The translations under genes and the position numbers were made by a program. From positions 29,455 to 93,454 of the forward strand of contig JAUVVB010000004.1 in assembly GCA_030604825.1 (NCBI GenBank): DNA of 64,000 nucleotides. The letters run 5' to 3'. The notes beneath the pieces were generated by a model. The model was not told the DNA's origin. It ran no database searches and saw only the letters and a program-made list of their open reading frames with translations. Within the stretch, counting starts at the first letter, position 1. Every line of letters begins with the position of its first letter. Source of the DNA: Chloroflexota bacterium. Its GTDB lineage: Bacteria > Chloroflexota > Dehalococcoidia > E44-bin15. Below are positions 46,740 through 56,363 of this stretch, in pieces.

Positions 46740-47603
46740 ATGCCTGAAGCTAAGATCGGGGTCATTGGCGGCAGTGGCCTTTATGAGATAGAGGGGATGA
46801 GGGAGGTGGAGGAGGTCAGGGTGAAGACCCCCTTTGGCGAGCCCAGCGATGCCATCACCTTGGGCGATCTCGAGGGGATGAGGCTCGCCTTTCTGCCCAG
46901 ACATGGCAAAGGGCACGCCATCAGCCCCACCGAGATACCGGTTCGCGCCAATATATATGCCCTGAAATCCCTGGGCGTAGAGTGGATCATCTCCATCAGC
47001 GCTGTAGGCAGTCTCAAGGAGGAGATTCGTCCCCTGGACCTGGTTATCCCCGATCAGCTCATCGACCGCACCAGAAGCAGGGTGAACACCTTCTTTGGCG
47101 GGGGGCTGGTGGCCCACGTCACCTTCGCCGAGCCCTTCTGCCCCGTATTGAGGGAAATTCTGTATCAGTCAGCTCTAGACCTGGGGCTGAGGGTGCATCG
47201 AGGAGGAACCTATTTGGTGATGGAGGGGCCACTGTTCTCCACCAGGGCGGAATCCAACCTCTACCGCTCCTGGGGGGCGAGCGTTATCGGAATGACTGCC
47301 CTCCCCGAGGCGAAGCTAGCCAGGGAGGCAGAGATCTGCTACGCTACCCTCGCCTGCGTCACCGACTACGACTGCTGGCACGAGGCTGAGGAATCGGTAA
47401 CCATCGAGATGGTCCTCCAGAACCTGAGGCAAAACGTTGACACCGCCAAGAGGATGATAAGCAAGGCGGCATCCCGCATCCCCCAAAAGCGGGAGTGTCC
47501 CTGTGCCCAGGCGCTGAAGGATGGCATTATCACCGCCCCGGAGAGGATACCTGAGCAGATGAAGAAGGAGCTTCGGCTTCTCATTGGGAAGTACATTTCT
47601 TAG
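46740..47603 (+). CDS. mtnP: S-methyl-5'-thioadenosine phosphorylase
   Basis: 287 residues. The start GVIGGSGLYEIEGM, the phosphate-binding RHGKGHAISPTEIPVRANIYALK and the purine-site VMEGPLFSTRAESNLYRSWG-like region fit the MTAP/PNP family. It cleaves methylthioadenosine with phosphate to methylthioribose-1-phosphate and adenine. AAGGAGGAAAG precedes the ATG. Its products feed MtnA and adenine deaminase, both encoded upstream in the same direction. Confidence 0.94.
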   Translation: MPEAKIGVIGGSGLYEIEGMREVEEVRVKTPFGEPSDAITLGDLEGMRLAFLPRHGKGHAISPTEIPVRANIYALKSLGVEWIISISAVGSLKEEIRPLDLVIPDQLIDRTRSRVNTFFGGGLVAHVTFAEPFCPVLREILYQSALDLGLRVHRGGTYLVMEGPLFSTRAESNLYRSWGASVIGMTALPEAKLAREAEICYATLACVTDYDCWHEAEESVTIEMVLQNLRQNVDTAKRMISKAASRIPQKRECPCAQALKDGIITAPERIPEQMKKELRLLIGKYIS

Positions 47604-47618
47604 CGTTTACTTGCTATC

Positions 47619-47843
47619 TTAATCCTGATCGGTGAAATGGCCAGCTATTCTCAAAACGATTTGCTCGACGAGATGTTGAAGCTCCGGGCTTTGGTCCACC
47701 GCTTTGAGCACCCTAATCCTTGAGGCCATGAGGGCCTCAACCATCCCGTTCCCCAGTTCCAATTTACCACCGAGGATGCCGAAGAGCTCATTGACTGCCA
47801 ACGCCGCAGCGCTTTGGGGGATATAGCCGTCCTTTTCCATCAT
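47619..47843 (-). CDS. Small hypothetical protein
   Basis: 74 residues on the minus strand. I do not recognise it. It is helical, with LFGILGGKLELGNGMVEALMASRIRVLKAVDQ in pieces suggesting three short helices, and has no signal peptide. The start region has two adjacent ATGs and a weak GAAGGGC ribosome site. It lies antisense just after mtnP. The composition is plausible for a coding gene, but expression is uncertain. Confidence 0.4.
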   Translation of the reverse strand: MMEKDGYIPQSAAALAVNELFGILGGKLELGNGMVEALMASRIRVLKAVDQSPELQHLVEQIVLRIAGHFTDQD

Positions 47844-47993
47844 GACATGCCCTTCGGCTTTACGCTAGTTTCCGTAAAGAGTTCTTACATCATATACAGG
47901 AGTGTTCTCAAGACCCAAATAGTCCAATGGTGATGCCCTCCTGTTTCCACTTTTTTGACCAATATGGCCTGTTTCACCATATTCCTCTGATAG
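47844..47993. other. Intergenic stretch without a recognisable gene
   Basis: About 150 bases before the leader promoter. I see no convincing ORF, RNA gene or repeat. A minus-strand sequence near 47880-47920 has weak promoter-like elements for the small hypothetical gene. Confidence 0.5.
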
Positions 47994-48022
47994 TTGACAA
48001 GGGCCTAAAATTTAACTATGCT
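47994..48022 (+). promoter_or_regulatory. Promoter of the structured leader and MetE-like operon
   Basis: A perfect TTGACA at 47994-47999 and TATGCT at 48017-48022 with a 17-bp spacer; start expected near 48029. Confidence 0.8.
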
Positions 48023-48028
48023 ACGCTT

Positions 48029-48146
48029 GAGAAAGCGAATTGTCAATGGGGTAATGCGGCTAAGTTTGGGCTGCTTGTGGCATATCGAGGTCTCTCGGTG
48101 ATTCGCATAGCGTGGTGGGAGTGCCGCCAATATCTGGCGGTTTTTT
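48029..48146 (+). promoter_or_regulatory. Candidate riboswitch or attenuator leader RNA (unknown class)
   Basis: The leader folds by hand into a three-way junction. P1 pairs GCGAAT (48035-48040) with ATTCGC (48101-48106) and can extend by wobble pairs. P2 pairs GCGGC (48056-48060) with GCTGC (48070-48074). P3 pairs CGAG (48086-48089) with CTCG (48094-48097). Next, TGGTGG (48113-48118) can pair with CCGCCA (48124-48129) as an antiterminator. The same CCGCCA is the 5' arm of the terminator. This is the layout of a transcriptional riboswitch, located upstream of a MetE-like gene. I do not match it to known SAM, SAH, cobalamin or T-box consensus. The ligand is unknown. Confidence 0.6.
48123..48146 (+). 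terminator. Rho-independent terminator in the leader of the MetE-like gene
   Basis: CCGCCA (48124-48129) pairs with TGGCGG (48135-48140) around a 5-base loop and is followed by six T. It lies 46 bases before the TTG of the next gene, so it is probably conditional. Confidence 0.85.
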
Positions 48147-48191
48147 GACGCCCCCGAAGTAAAATGTAGGATATAAAGCAGGAGAAATAGG

Positions 48192-49232
48192 TTGGCTGGG
48201 TCGAGGTTTGAGCTTAGCGGACTTGCCACCGCAGTGGGAAGCATGCCTCATATTGACCCCAAAGAGGCGTGCCATCTGGTAACCACTTTCCTGCCGCAAA
48301 TCCCCGCCTGGCCCCAACTGCCCCAGCGTTCCTTCCTGGAGAACATGTATGTCCAGTTCAGCCAGGGATTCCCCGGGGTAGTCATCGAGGAGGAACGTAT
48401 TTATGTGGATCGGGCCAAAGACCTGGAGCAGCTCCTGGAACAGCTCTATACTGCTTATGTAGAGAACGAGCTGGGGAAATATGCCCTGACCCCCGATTAT
48501 GCGGCAGGTCTTTATGCCTTCCTCGAGGCGGAGCTAGGGGAGCCCCTCGCTGTTAAGGGTCAAATTACAGGGCCCATAAGCTGGGGGCTTACGGTAACCG
48601 ACCAGGAGCGTCGCCCCATAATCTACGATGAAACCCTCGCCGATGCCCTGGCCAAGCACCTGAGGCTGAAGGCTGCGTGGCAGGAAAGGAAACTCAAGGT
48701 CATCTGCCCTAATACCATCATCTTCGTCGATGAGCCCTATATGGCCTCCCTGGGCTCTGCCTTCGTCTCCCTCCCCCAGGAAAGGGTGGTCCCCCTTTTG
48801 GAGGAGGTGTTTGGCGGCATCGGCGGGCTCAAAGGGGTGCATTGCTGCGGCAATACAGATTGGTCGCTGTTGCTCAAGACCTCCCTCGACATCCTAAATA
48901 TCGATGCCTATAATTATGACTACACCATAGCCCTCTACCCCGATGAGGTGAAAGCCTTTCTGGAGAGGGGAGGGGTTATCGCCTGGGGGATCGTTCCCAG
49001 CGACGAGCGGGAGCTAAAGGGGGAGACGGCCAAAAGCCTGCTGGAGCGCCTGGAGGAGGCCATGGGGACGCTTGACCGGAAGGGGATCAATTTCCGCTTT
49101 CTGATGGAGCGTTGCCTGTTGACCCCATCCTGCGGCCTGGGCTCTGTCTCCCCAGAGGCGGCAGTATGGGCCCTGGAGCTTCTGGCTGGGGTGTCAACGG
49201 AGCTGAGAAAGCGATATATCAGAGAGGGATAG
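48192..49232 (+). CDS. MetE-like/UROD-superfamily methyltransferase (possible core methionine synthase)
   Basis: 346 residues, about half the length of full MetE. It has the C-terminal catalytic barrel without the N-terminal barrel. The start is GLATAVGSMPHIDPKEA. The zinc-ligand pattern is seen as GVHCCGNTDW (His and Cys) and TPSCGLGS (Cys). Related short core-MetE proteins in Dehalococcoides use methylcobalamin-type donors rather than methyl-folate; this gene may work similarly. Full identity with that group was not tested, and other UROD-like methyltransferases fit too. The TTG start has AGGAG upstream. Downstream ahcY and metK support a methionine-cycle role. Confidence 0.75.
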   Translation: MAGSRFELSGLATAVGSMPHIDPKEACHLVTTFLPQIPAWPQLPQRSFLENMYVQFSQGFPGVVIEEERIYVDRAKDLEQLLEQLYTAYVENELGKYALTPDYAAGLYAFLEAELGEPLAVKGQITGPISWGLTVTDQERRPIIYDETLADALAKHLRLKAAWQERKLKVICPNTIIFVDEPYMASLGSAFVSLPQERVVPLLEEVFGGIGGLKGVHCCGNTDWSLLLKTSLDILNIDAYNYDYTIALYPDEVKAFLERGGVIAWGIVPSDERELKGETAKSLLERLEEAMGTLDRKGINFRFLMERCLLTPSCGLGSVSPEAAVWALELLAGVSTELRKRYIREG

Positions 49233-49234
49233 CT

Positions 49235-49435
49235 GTGGAATGCAAGATCGATGAAAACCTGAAAAGATGCACCTGCACCTACGAACCCTGTGACAGAAAG
49301 GGGAAGTGTTGCGATTGCATCCTCTACCACAAAGATCGGGGCGAGCTGCCGGGGTGTCTCTTCCCGCCGGAGATTGAAAGGACCTATGACCGCTCCTACG
49401 CCAGATTTATAGAGGTATTCAGCAAGAGGGTTTAA
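49235..49435 (+). CDS. Small cysteine-rich protein, DUF6485-like
   Basis: 66 residues from the GTG at 49235, 2 bases after the MetE-like stop. It has a dense cysteine pattern: CKIDENLKRCTCTYEPCDRKGKCCDC in pieces, then LPGCLFPPEIERTYDRSYARF. This matches the DUF6485 family of small proteins, whose function is unknown; metal or cluster binding is likely. The larger frame starting at 49112 is only an extension inside the upstream gene. AGAGAGGG lies ahead of the GTG. Confidence 0.8.
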   Translation: MECKIDENLKRCTCTYEPCDRKGKCCDCILYHKDRGELPGCLFPPEIERTYDRSYARFIEVFSKRV

Positions 49436-49440
49436 CCGGT

Positions 49441-49545
49441 ATGAACAAGAGGAAAAGGGTTGCTGCATTAAAGCATCGTAAGGGAAGGAAGAAGCTGAAG
49501 CTGAAGAGAAGGGCGCTGGCCCAGCTTGAACAGGGCAAATCATGA
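49441..49545 (+). CDS. Tiny basic protein (34 residues)
   Basis: The ATG starts 5 bases after the previous stop. The product MNKRKRVAALKHRKGRKKLK is followed by LKRRALAQLEQGKS. It is strongly positively charged and helical, and its stop overlaps the ATG of the next gene (ATGA). Small basic proteins of this type occur with ribosomal or RNA genes, but I cannot assign a family with confidence. Its coupling to both neighbours and good spacing make it a likely real gene. Confidence 0.65.
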   Translation: MNKRKRVAALKHRKGRKKLKLKRRALAQLEQGKS

Positions 49546-50075
49546 AAAAGGCCTACCTCCTCACCGGTGGTCCCGGCGTGGGCAAGACCACCATAATCAA
49601 GCAAGCGCTTTGTAACCTGGAGGGAAAGGCAGGCGGCTTCTACACCGAGGAGATAAGGATTGGCGGGGCAAGACAGGGCTTCAGGATCGTCACCCTGGAG
49701 GGGGAGGGTGCTATCCTGGCCCATATCGATATCAGCAGCCCCTACCGGGTGAGCAAGTACGGCGTGGACATCGAAGGCCTGGAAAGGGTGGGCGTCTCCG
49801 CCCTGAAGCAGGCCACCCGGGGATGTGCCCTGGTGGTCATCGATGAGATCGGGAAGATGGAGCTTTTTTCGCCCTCATTCAGGGAGGCTGTCATAGAAGC
49901 CATCGATAGCGGAAAGAGGGTTCTGGGCACCATCATGCTCTCCTCCCATCCCTGGGCTAACCAGGTCAAGCGCCATCCCAATGTGGCCGTAATCCCGTTA
50001 ACCAGGGAAAATCGAGAACAGGTGCTAAAACAGCTTGAGGAGTGGCTTAGATCGAAAGCTGAGGGAGGGGAGTGA
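49542..50075 (+). CDS. THEP1-type nucleoside-triphosphatase
   Basis: 177 residues. The P-loop is LLTGGPGVGKTT, the second motif is GGFYTEEIR, and Walker B is VVIDEIGKMELFSPSF. This is the COG1618/THEP1 family, NTPases that also act on ribonucleotides; the biological role is not settled. Its ATG overlaps the tiny basic gene. The next gene starts 5 bases after its stop. The location inside a methionine-cycle operon is unexplained. Confidence 0.93.
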   Translation: MKKAYLLTGGPGVGKTTIIKQALCNLEGKAGGFYTEEIRIGGARQGFRIVTLEGEGAILAHIDISSPYRVSKYGVDIEGLERVGVSALKQATRGCALVVIDEIGKMELFSPSFREAVIEAIDSGKRVLGTIMLSSHPWANQVKRHPNVAVIPLTRENREQVLKQLEEWLRSKAEGGE

Positions 50076-50079
50076 CTCT

Positions 50080-51093
50080 ATGGCCCGTCTGCCAGCACTG
50101 GTTCAGGCCCTGCTCACCCCAGAAGCCTATCCCCATTGCCCCCGGGAAGTAAAGCTGGTTCAGACCCAGATGTCCTTCATCTTCCTCATTGGGGATTATG
50201 TCTATAAGGTGAAGAAGGCGGTGGACCTGGGCTACCTGGACTACACCACCCTGGAAAGAAGGAAGCACTTCTGCCATCAGGAGCTCATCCTGAATAGGAG
50301 GCTTTGCCCTGATGTCTATCTGGAGGTGGTGGCGATAACCGAGGAAAATGGTAAAATCTCGGTGGGAGGAGGAGGCGAGGTCATCGAGTACGCGGTGAAG
50401 ATGCGCCAGCTACCTCAAGAGCGAACCATGGATCAAATGCTGAGAAGCAACCAGGTATCAAAGGAGATGGTGGCCATGGTGGCGCAGCGGCTAGCGGATT
50501 TTCATCAACATGCGGAAACAGGCCCTCAGATAGCAAGCTACGGTGACCTGCCCATTGTGGTAACCAATACCGAGGAGAATTTCGCCCAGACGGAGAAATA
50601 CATCGGGGTTTCCATCGCCAAAGAGAAATATGAAGCCATAAAGAGGTACACCGATAATTTCATCGAAAAGAACGCCTCGCTATTTCGCCAAAGGGCGGAA
50701 AGGGGCAGGGTGCGGGATTGCCATGGCGACCTCCATGCCGCCCATGTCTGCTTCACCGATGGCATCTGCATCTTCGACTGCATCGAATTCAACGAAAGGT
50801 TCCGCTACTGCGATGTGGCCAGCGAGATCGCCTTTCTGGCCATGGACCTGGACTACCATGGGCGCCCTGACCTGTCGCGGCACTTCGTCAAGTCCTACGA
50901 GGAATTCTCCGGCGACCGGGAACTGGGGCTGCTTCTCGATTTCTATAAGTGCTATCGCGCCTATGTGCGGGGGAAGGTGGAAAGCTTCAAGCTGGATGAC
51001 CCTCTCATCCCAAAAGAGGAGAGGGCAAGGGTTCTGGCTGTCGCCCAGAGTTACTTCGACCTTGCAGAATCGTATATAATGAAGGGCGATTAG
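50080..51093 (+). CDS. COG2187-type aminoglycoside phosphotransferase-fold kinase
   Basis: 337 residues with the APH-like kinase fold. The small lobe has the FIFLIGDYVYKVKKAVDLGYLDY region and the catalytic loop is DCHGDLHAAHVCFTDG, followed by IFDCIEFNERFRYCDVASEIAFLAMDLDY. The substrate is not known. In many bacteria this domain is fused to a COG0645-type kinase, which here is the next separate gene. The ATG at 50080 follows GGGAGGGG; a longer frame to 50035 overlaps THEP1. Confidence 0.9.
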   Translation: MARLPALVQALLTPEAYPHCPREVKLVQTQMSFIFLIGDYVYKVKKAVDLGYLDYTTLERRKHFCHQELILNRRLCPDVYLEVVAITEENGKISVGGGGEVIEYAVKMRQLPQERTMDQMLRSNQVSKEMVAMVAQRLADFHQHAETGPQIASYGDLPIVVTNTEENFAQTEKYIGVSIAKEKYEAIKRYTDNFIEKNASLFRQRAERGRVRDCHGDLHAAHVCFTDGICIFDCIEFNERFRYCDVASEIAFLAMDLDYHGRPDLSRHFVKSYEEFSGDRELGLLLDFYKCYRAYVRGKVESFKLDDPLIPKEERARVLAVAQSYFDLAESYIMKGD

Positions 51094-51109
51094 GACACAA
51101 AGTGGTAAG

Positions 51110-51724
51110 ATGGTGATAACGATGAGAGAGCAGTTTGCCAAATTCATAGAGGCTGAGCTGGGGCCTGGGGTTTTGCTTATCACCTGTGGCCTTCCCGGCA
51201 CATGGAAGACGGAGACGAGCGAGGAGATATCGAGGATAAAGGGCTATCCCATCCTTCGATCCGACCTGATCAGGTTGGAAGTGCTGAAGGATGAGGACAT
51301 ATTCGATGAAAAGGTCGCCTCGAATATGGATAAACGGATGATGGTCTATGATGAGACTTTCCGGCGGGCAGAGGAGACTCTGGAGAGGGGCGATAGCGTG
51401 ATACTAGATGCCACCTTCATCACACAGGCATTGAGAAGGCGTGCTGCTGAAATAGCAGCTAAACATAATCGGCCCTTTGTAATCCTTCAAACCCACTGTC
51501 CGCGAGAGGTGGCCATCTTCCGGATACTGAGACGGACTAAAGACGACTATGAATCGAACGCGCTGACCGAACAAGCCTATATCAACAACGAGAAGAAATT
51601 CGAGAAGGTGGATCTGGATGAGTTGAAGCAGTCGAACCCGAACCTTGACATCATTCACCTAACAGTCGATACCAGGCACGACCTGCCTGAGGATTGGTAT
51701 ATTATTGGTGTGGAAAAGAGATAG
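51110..51724 (+). CDS. COG0645-type P-loop kinase (AAA family)
   Basis: 204 residues. It belongs to the predicted kinase family COG0645. The P-loop reads GLPGTWKTE, with Trp in place of the usual Gly or Ser before Lys. This is unusual and worth checking for sequence error or altered activity. Other motifs are YPILRSDLIRLE, VILDATFI and the HCPREVAIFRIL lid. It is the separate equivalent of the C-terminal half of fused COG2187-COG0645 proteins. The ATG at 51122 is an alternative start. Confidence 0.88.
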   Translation: MVITMREQFAKFIEAELGPGVLLITCGLPGTWKTETSEEISRIKGYPILRSDLIRLEVLKDEDIFDEKVASNMDKRMMVYDETFRRAEETLERGDSVILDATFITQALRRRAAEIAAKHNRPFVILQTHCPREVAIFRILRRTKDDYESNALTEQAYINNEKKFEKVDLDELKQSNPNLDIIHLTVDTRHDLPEDWYIIGVEKR

Positions 51725-51726
51725 AG

Positions 51727-53897
<2,171 letters not shown>

Positions 53898-53921
53898 TTC
53901 AAATAAGAAGGGGGACGAAAA

Positions 53922-55157
53922 ATGACCACCACCTTTATGACCGCACCCTCGCTCATGATCACCTCGGAGTCGGTTACCGAGGGGCACCCTGACAAGCTCT
54001 GCGACCAGATTTCCGATGCCATCCTGGACGCCATCCTGGCAAAGGACCCCATGGCCCGGGTGGCCTGCGAGGCTGCAGCCACCACCGGGCTCGTTCTGGT
54101 CATGGGGGAGATCACCACCAACTGCTATGTGGAGATGCAGGAGGTGGTTCGGGAGGTGGTTCGGGATGTGGGCTATACCCGCGCCAAATACGGATTTGAC
54201 TTCGAGACCTGTGGCGTGATAGTGGCCATCAAAGAGCAGTCCAGGGATATCGCCATGGGGGTGGACCGATCGCTGGAGGCCAGGGTTGCTGAAGCGTTCA
54301 ATAATGAGAGGGAGCTGTTGGGTGCTGGCGACCAGGGGATGATGGTGGGCTTTGCCTGTGACGAAACCCCGGAGTTGATGCCCCTTTCCATTTCCCTAGC
54401 CCATAAGCTATGTAAGCGCCTTGCCGAGTTGAGGAAGGACAAAACCCTGCCCTATCTCCGCCCCGACGGCAAGTCCCAGGTAACGGTGGAGTACTCCAGG
54501 GGGGTTCCCAAAAGGGTGGATAGCGTGGTCATTGGCGCCCAGCACGATCCCATGGTGAGCCACAACGTCATCGAGCGCGACATCATCGAGCAGGTGATAA
54601 AAGGGGTGCTCCCCGCCGAACTCCTGGACAAGAGAACGAAATATTATGTCAACCCAACGGGGCGCTTTGTCATCGGCGGGCCCATGGGTGATTGTGGCCT
54701 CACCGGGCGCAAACTCCTGGTAGATACCTATGGTGGGGTTGCCAGACATGGCGGAGGGTGCTTCTCGGGGAAGGACCCCACCAAGGTGGATCGCTCCGGG
54801 GCCTATGCTGCAAGGTACGTAGCCAAGAACCTGGTGGCCGCTGGGCTTGCCCGGCGGCTGGAGGTTCAAATCTCCTATGCCATCGGGGTAGCGCATCCCC
54901 TTTCCATCTCCATCGAGACCTTTGGCACGGGGAAGGTTTCCGATGAGGTCATCCTTGACCTGATCGATAAACACTTCGACCTGCGCCCAGGAGCCATCAT
55001 CGAGGACCTGGATCTGCGCCGCCCTATCTATAGACCCACCTCCTGTTACGGGCACTTCGGTCGCACCGATATCGACCTCCCCTGGGAGAGGACGGATAAG
55101 GCAGAAATACTCAGGGCTGAGGCGGGGCTGGGCCGTCCATATCGTGAAAGGGGGTAG
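53922..55157 (+). CDS. metK: S-adenosylmethionine synthetase
   Basis: 411 residues. It makes SAM from methionine and ATP. Signatures: [21 protein letters not shown], the GAGDQGMM motif and the loop [25 protein letters not shown], with Cys replacing the common Ala. The N-terminus is a few residues longer than E. coli MetK. AGAAGGGGGACG precedes the ATG. It is the last gene of the methionine-cycle group, followed 5 bases later by a small zinc-ribbon gene. Confidence 0.97.
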   Translation: MTTTFMTAPSLMITSESVTEGHPDKLCDQISDAILDAILAKDPMARVACEAAATTGLVLVMGEITTNCYVEMQEVVREVVRDVGYTRAKYGFDFETCGVIVAIKEQSRDIAMGVDRSLEARVAEAFNNERELLGAGDQGMMVGFACDETPELMPLSISLAHKLCKRLAELRKDKTLPYLRPDGKSQVTVEYSRGVPKRVDSVVIGAQHDPMVSHNVIERDIIEQVIKGVLPAELLDKRTKYYVNPTGRFVIGGPMGDCGLTGRKLLVDTYGGVARHGGGCFSGKDPTKVDRSGAYAARYVAKNLVAAGLARRLEVQISYAIGVAHPLSISIETFGTGKVSDEVILDLIDKHFDLRPGAIIEDLDLRRPIYRPTSCYGHFGRTDIDLPWERTDKAEILRAEAGLGRPYRERG

Positions 55158-55162
55158 TCAGT

Positions 55163-55348
55163 ATGCAGAAACTAAAGTGCCCAAAGTGTGGCTTCGAAGG
55201 TGAGCCCCGCGAGTTCCAGGCAGGGGCAAAATTTCACCCTGGTTGCTGGCTGTACTTGCTGGGTTTATTGCCTGGACTTGTATGGACAATTTTTTGGGTC
55301 ATGAGAAAGGATAAGTCTCGTTGCCCTAGCTGTCGAAATGTATTCTAA
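55163..55348 (+). CDS. Small zinc-ribbon membrane protein
   Basis: 61 residues. An N-terminal CPKCGFEG motif and a C-terminal CPSCRNVF motif would form a zinc ribbon on either side of one hydrophobic helix (about 29-48, WLYLLGLLPGLVWTIFWVM). It resembles short zinc-ribbon membrane proteins without a known function. It lies 5 bases after metK and may be cotranscribed. The ribosome site is weak. Confidence 0.65.
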   Translation: MQKLKCPKCGFEGEPREFQAGAKFHPGCWLYLLGLLPGLVWTIFWVMRKDKSRCPSCRNVF

Positions 55349-55406
55349 AGGATTTATCTATCTAGGGATCCAAAATCTTGTATGCTGCCTTGTGGGGTGA
55401 TGAGCG

Positions 55407-56363
55407 CTGAGGGCTGTGGTAACTGGGGTTAACGGGTTTGCTGGCAGTCACCTGGCTGAATATCTGCTCGCCCAGGGGGATGAGGTGTTTGGCATGCTTC
55501 GCCCGGGGAGCAGTTCTGCCAACTTCCCTTCCCCATGTCAAGCCATTTCCCTTTATGAGGTGGAGCTGACCCAGGCAGAGGAGGTGACCAGGGCGATAAA
55601 GGAGATAATGCCGGAGCTTATCTTTCATCTTGCCGCTCAGGCAGCGGTTGCCAGGTCCTGGGAGGACCCTCAGGGAACGTTGAGCAACAATATCATAGCC
55701 CAGCTAAATGTGCTCCAGGGGGTAATCGCCGCCCAGATCGACCCAAAGATCCTGATCCTCGGCTCCAATGAGGAGTACGGCACCCCCTGCCCCGGGGAAC
55801 TTCCCATAAGGGAGGAGAATCCCCTTAGACCGACAAGTCCTTATGGGGTGAGCAAGGTGACCCAGGATATGATGGGCTATCAGTACTTCCGCAGCCATGG
55901 GCTTAGATGTGTGCGGGTTCGCCCCTTCAACCACCTGGGGGCGAGACAGAGGGAGGAATTTGTCGTCCCCTCCCTGGCCAAGCAGGTGGCCGAAGCGGAG
56001 GCTGGGCTCAGGGAGCCAGTAATCCATGTGGGCAACATAGAGGTGAAGCGGGACTTCACCGATGTGCGCGATATGGTGCGAGGCTACTACCTCGCCCTCC
56101 TCCACGGCGAGCCGGGAGAGGTATACAACATAGGTTCCGGCACGATGACCTCGCTGAGGTCCATCGTGGATTTCCTCCTCAACCACTCCCGGGTTTCCCT
56201 CTCGGTGGAGCAGGACGCCAGCCGACTTCGCCCTGGAGATATCACCGAAAGCGTTTGTGACTGCTCTAAGTTCAAGGCCAAGACGGGTTGGCAGCCCGAG
56301 ATCCCTCTAGAGCAGACCCTGCTTGAGGTCCTGGAATACTGGCGGAAAAGGGTGCGGGAATGA
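55407..56363 (+). CDS. NAD-dependent epimerase/dehydratase, GDP-sugar type (Rmd-like)
   Basis: 318 residues if started at CTG 55407. That start restores RAVVTGVNGFAGSHLAEYL, the normal first Rossmann strand, and places GGGGTGA about 6 bases upstream. A GTG at 55416 would shorten the strand. The catalytic Ser and Tyr-x3-Lys are in ILGSNEEYG and SPYGVSKVTQD. The sequence resembles GDP-4-keto-6-deoxymannose reductases or GDP-mannose 4,6-dehydratase relatives. It overlaps the next gene by ATGA, and a related enzyme follows it. The precise reaction is inferred from the cluster. Confidence 0.8.
   Translation: MRAVVTGVNGFAGSHLAEYLLAQGDEVFGMLRPGSSSANFPSPCQAISLYEVELTQAEEVTRAIKEIMPELIFHLAAQAAVARSWEDPQGTLSNNIIAQLNVLQGVIAAQIDPKILILGSNEEYGTPCPGELPIREENPLRPTSPYGVSKVTQDMMGYQYFRSHGLRCVRVRPFNHLGARQREEFVVPSLAKQVAEAEAGLREPVIHVGNIEVKRDFTDVRDMVRGYYLALLHGEPGEVYNIGSGTMTSLRSIVDFLLNHSRVSLSVEQDASRLRPGDITESVCDCSKFKAKTGWQPEIPLEQTLLEVLEYWRKRVRE

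Noticed and set aside
48029..48146. T-box leader regulating methionine genes
   Set aside because: The region is only about 115 bases, has no long stem I with a specifier codon, and GTGGTGGGAGTGCCGCC does not match the T-box sequence.
47927..48148. 73-codon plus-strand ORF
   Set aside because: It spans the promoter and the terminator of the leader RNA and has no ribosome site or family resemblance.
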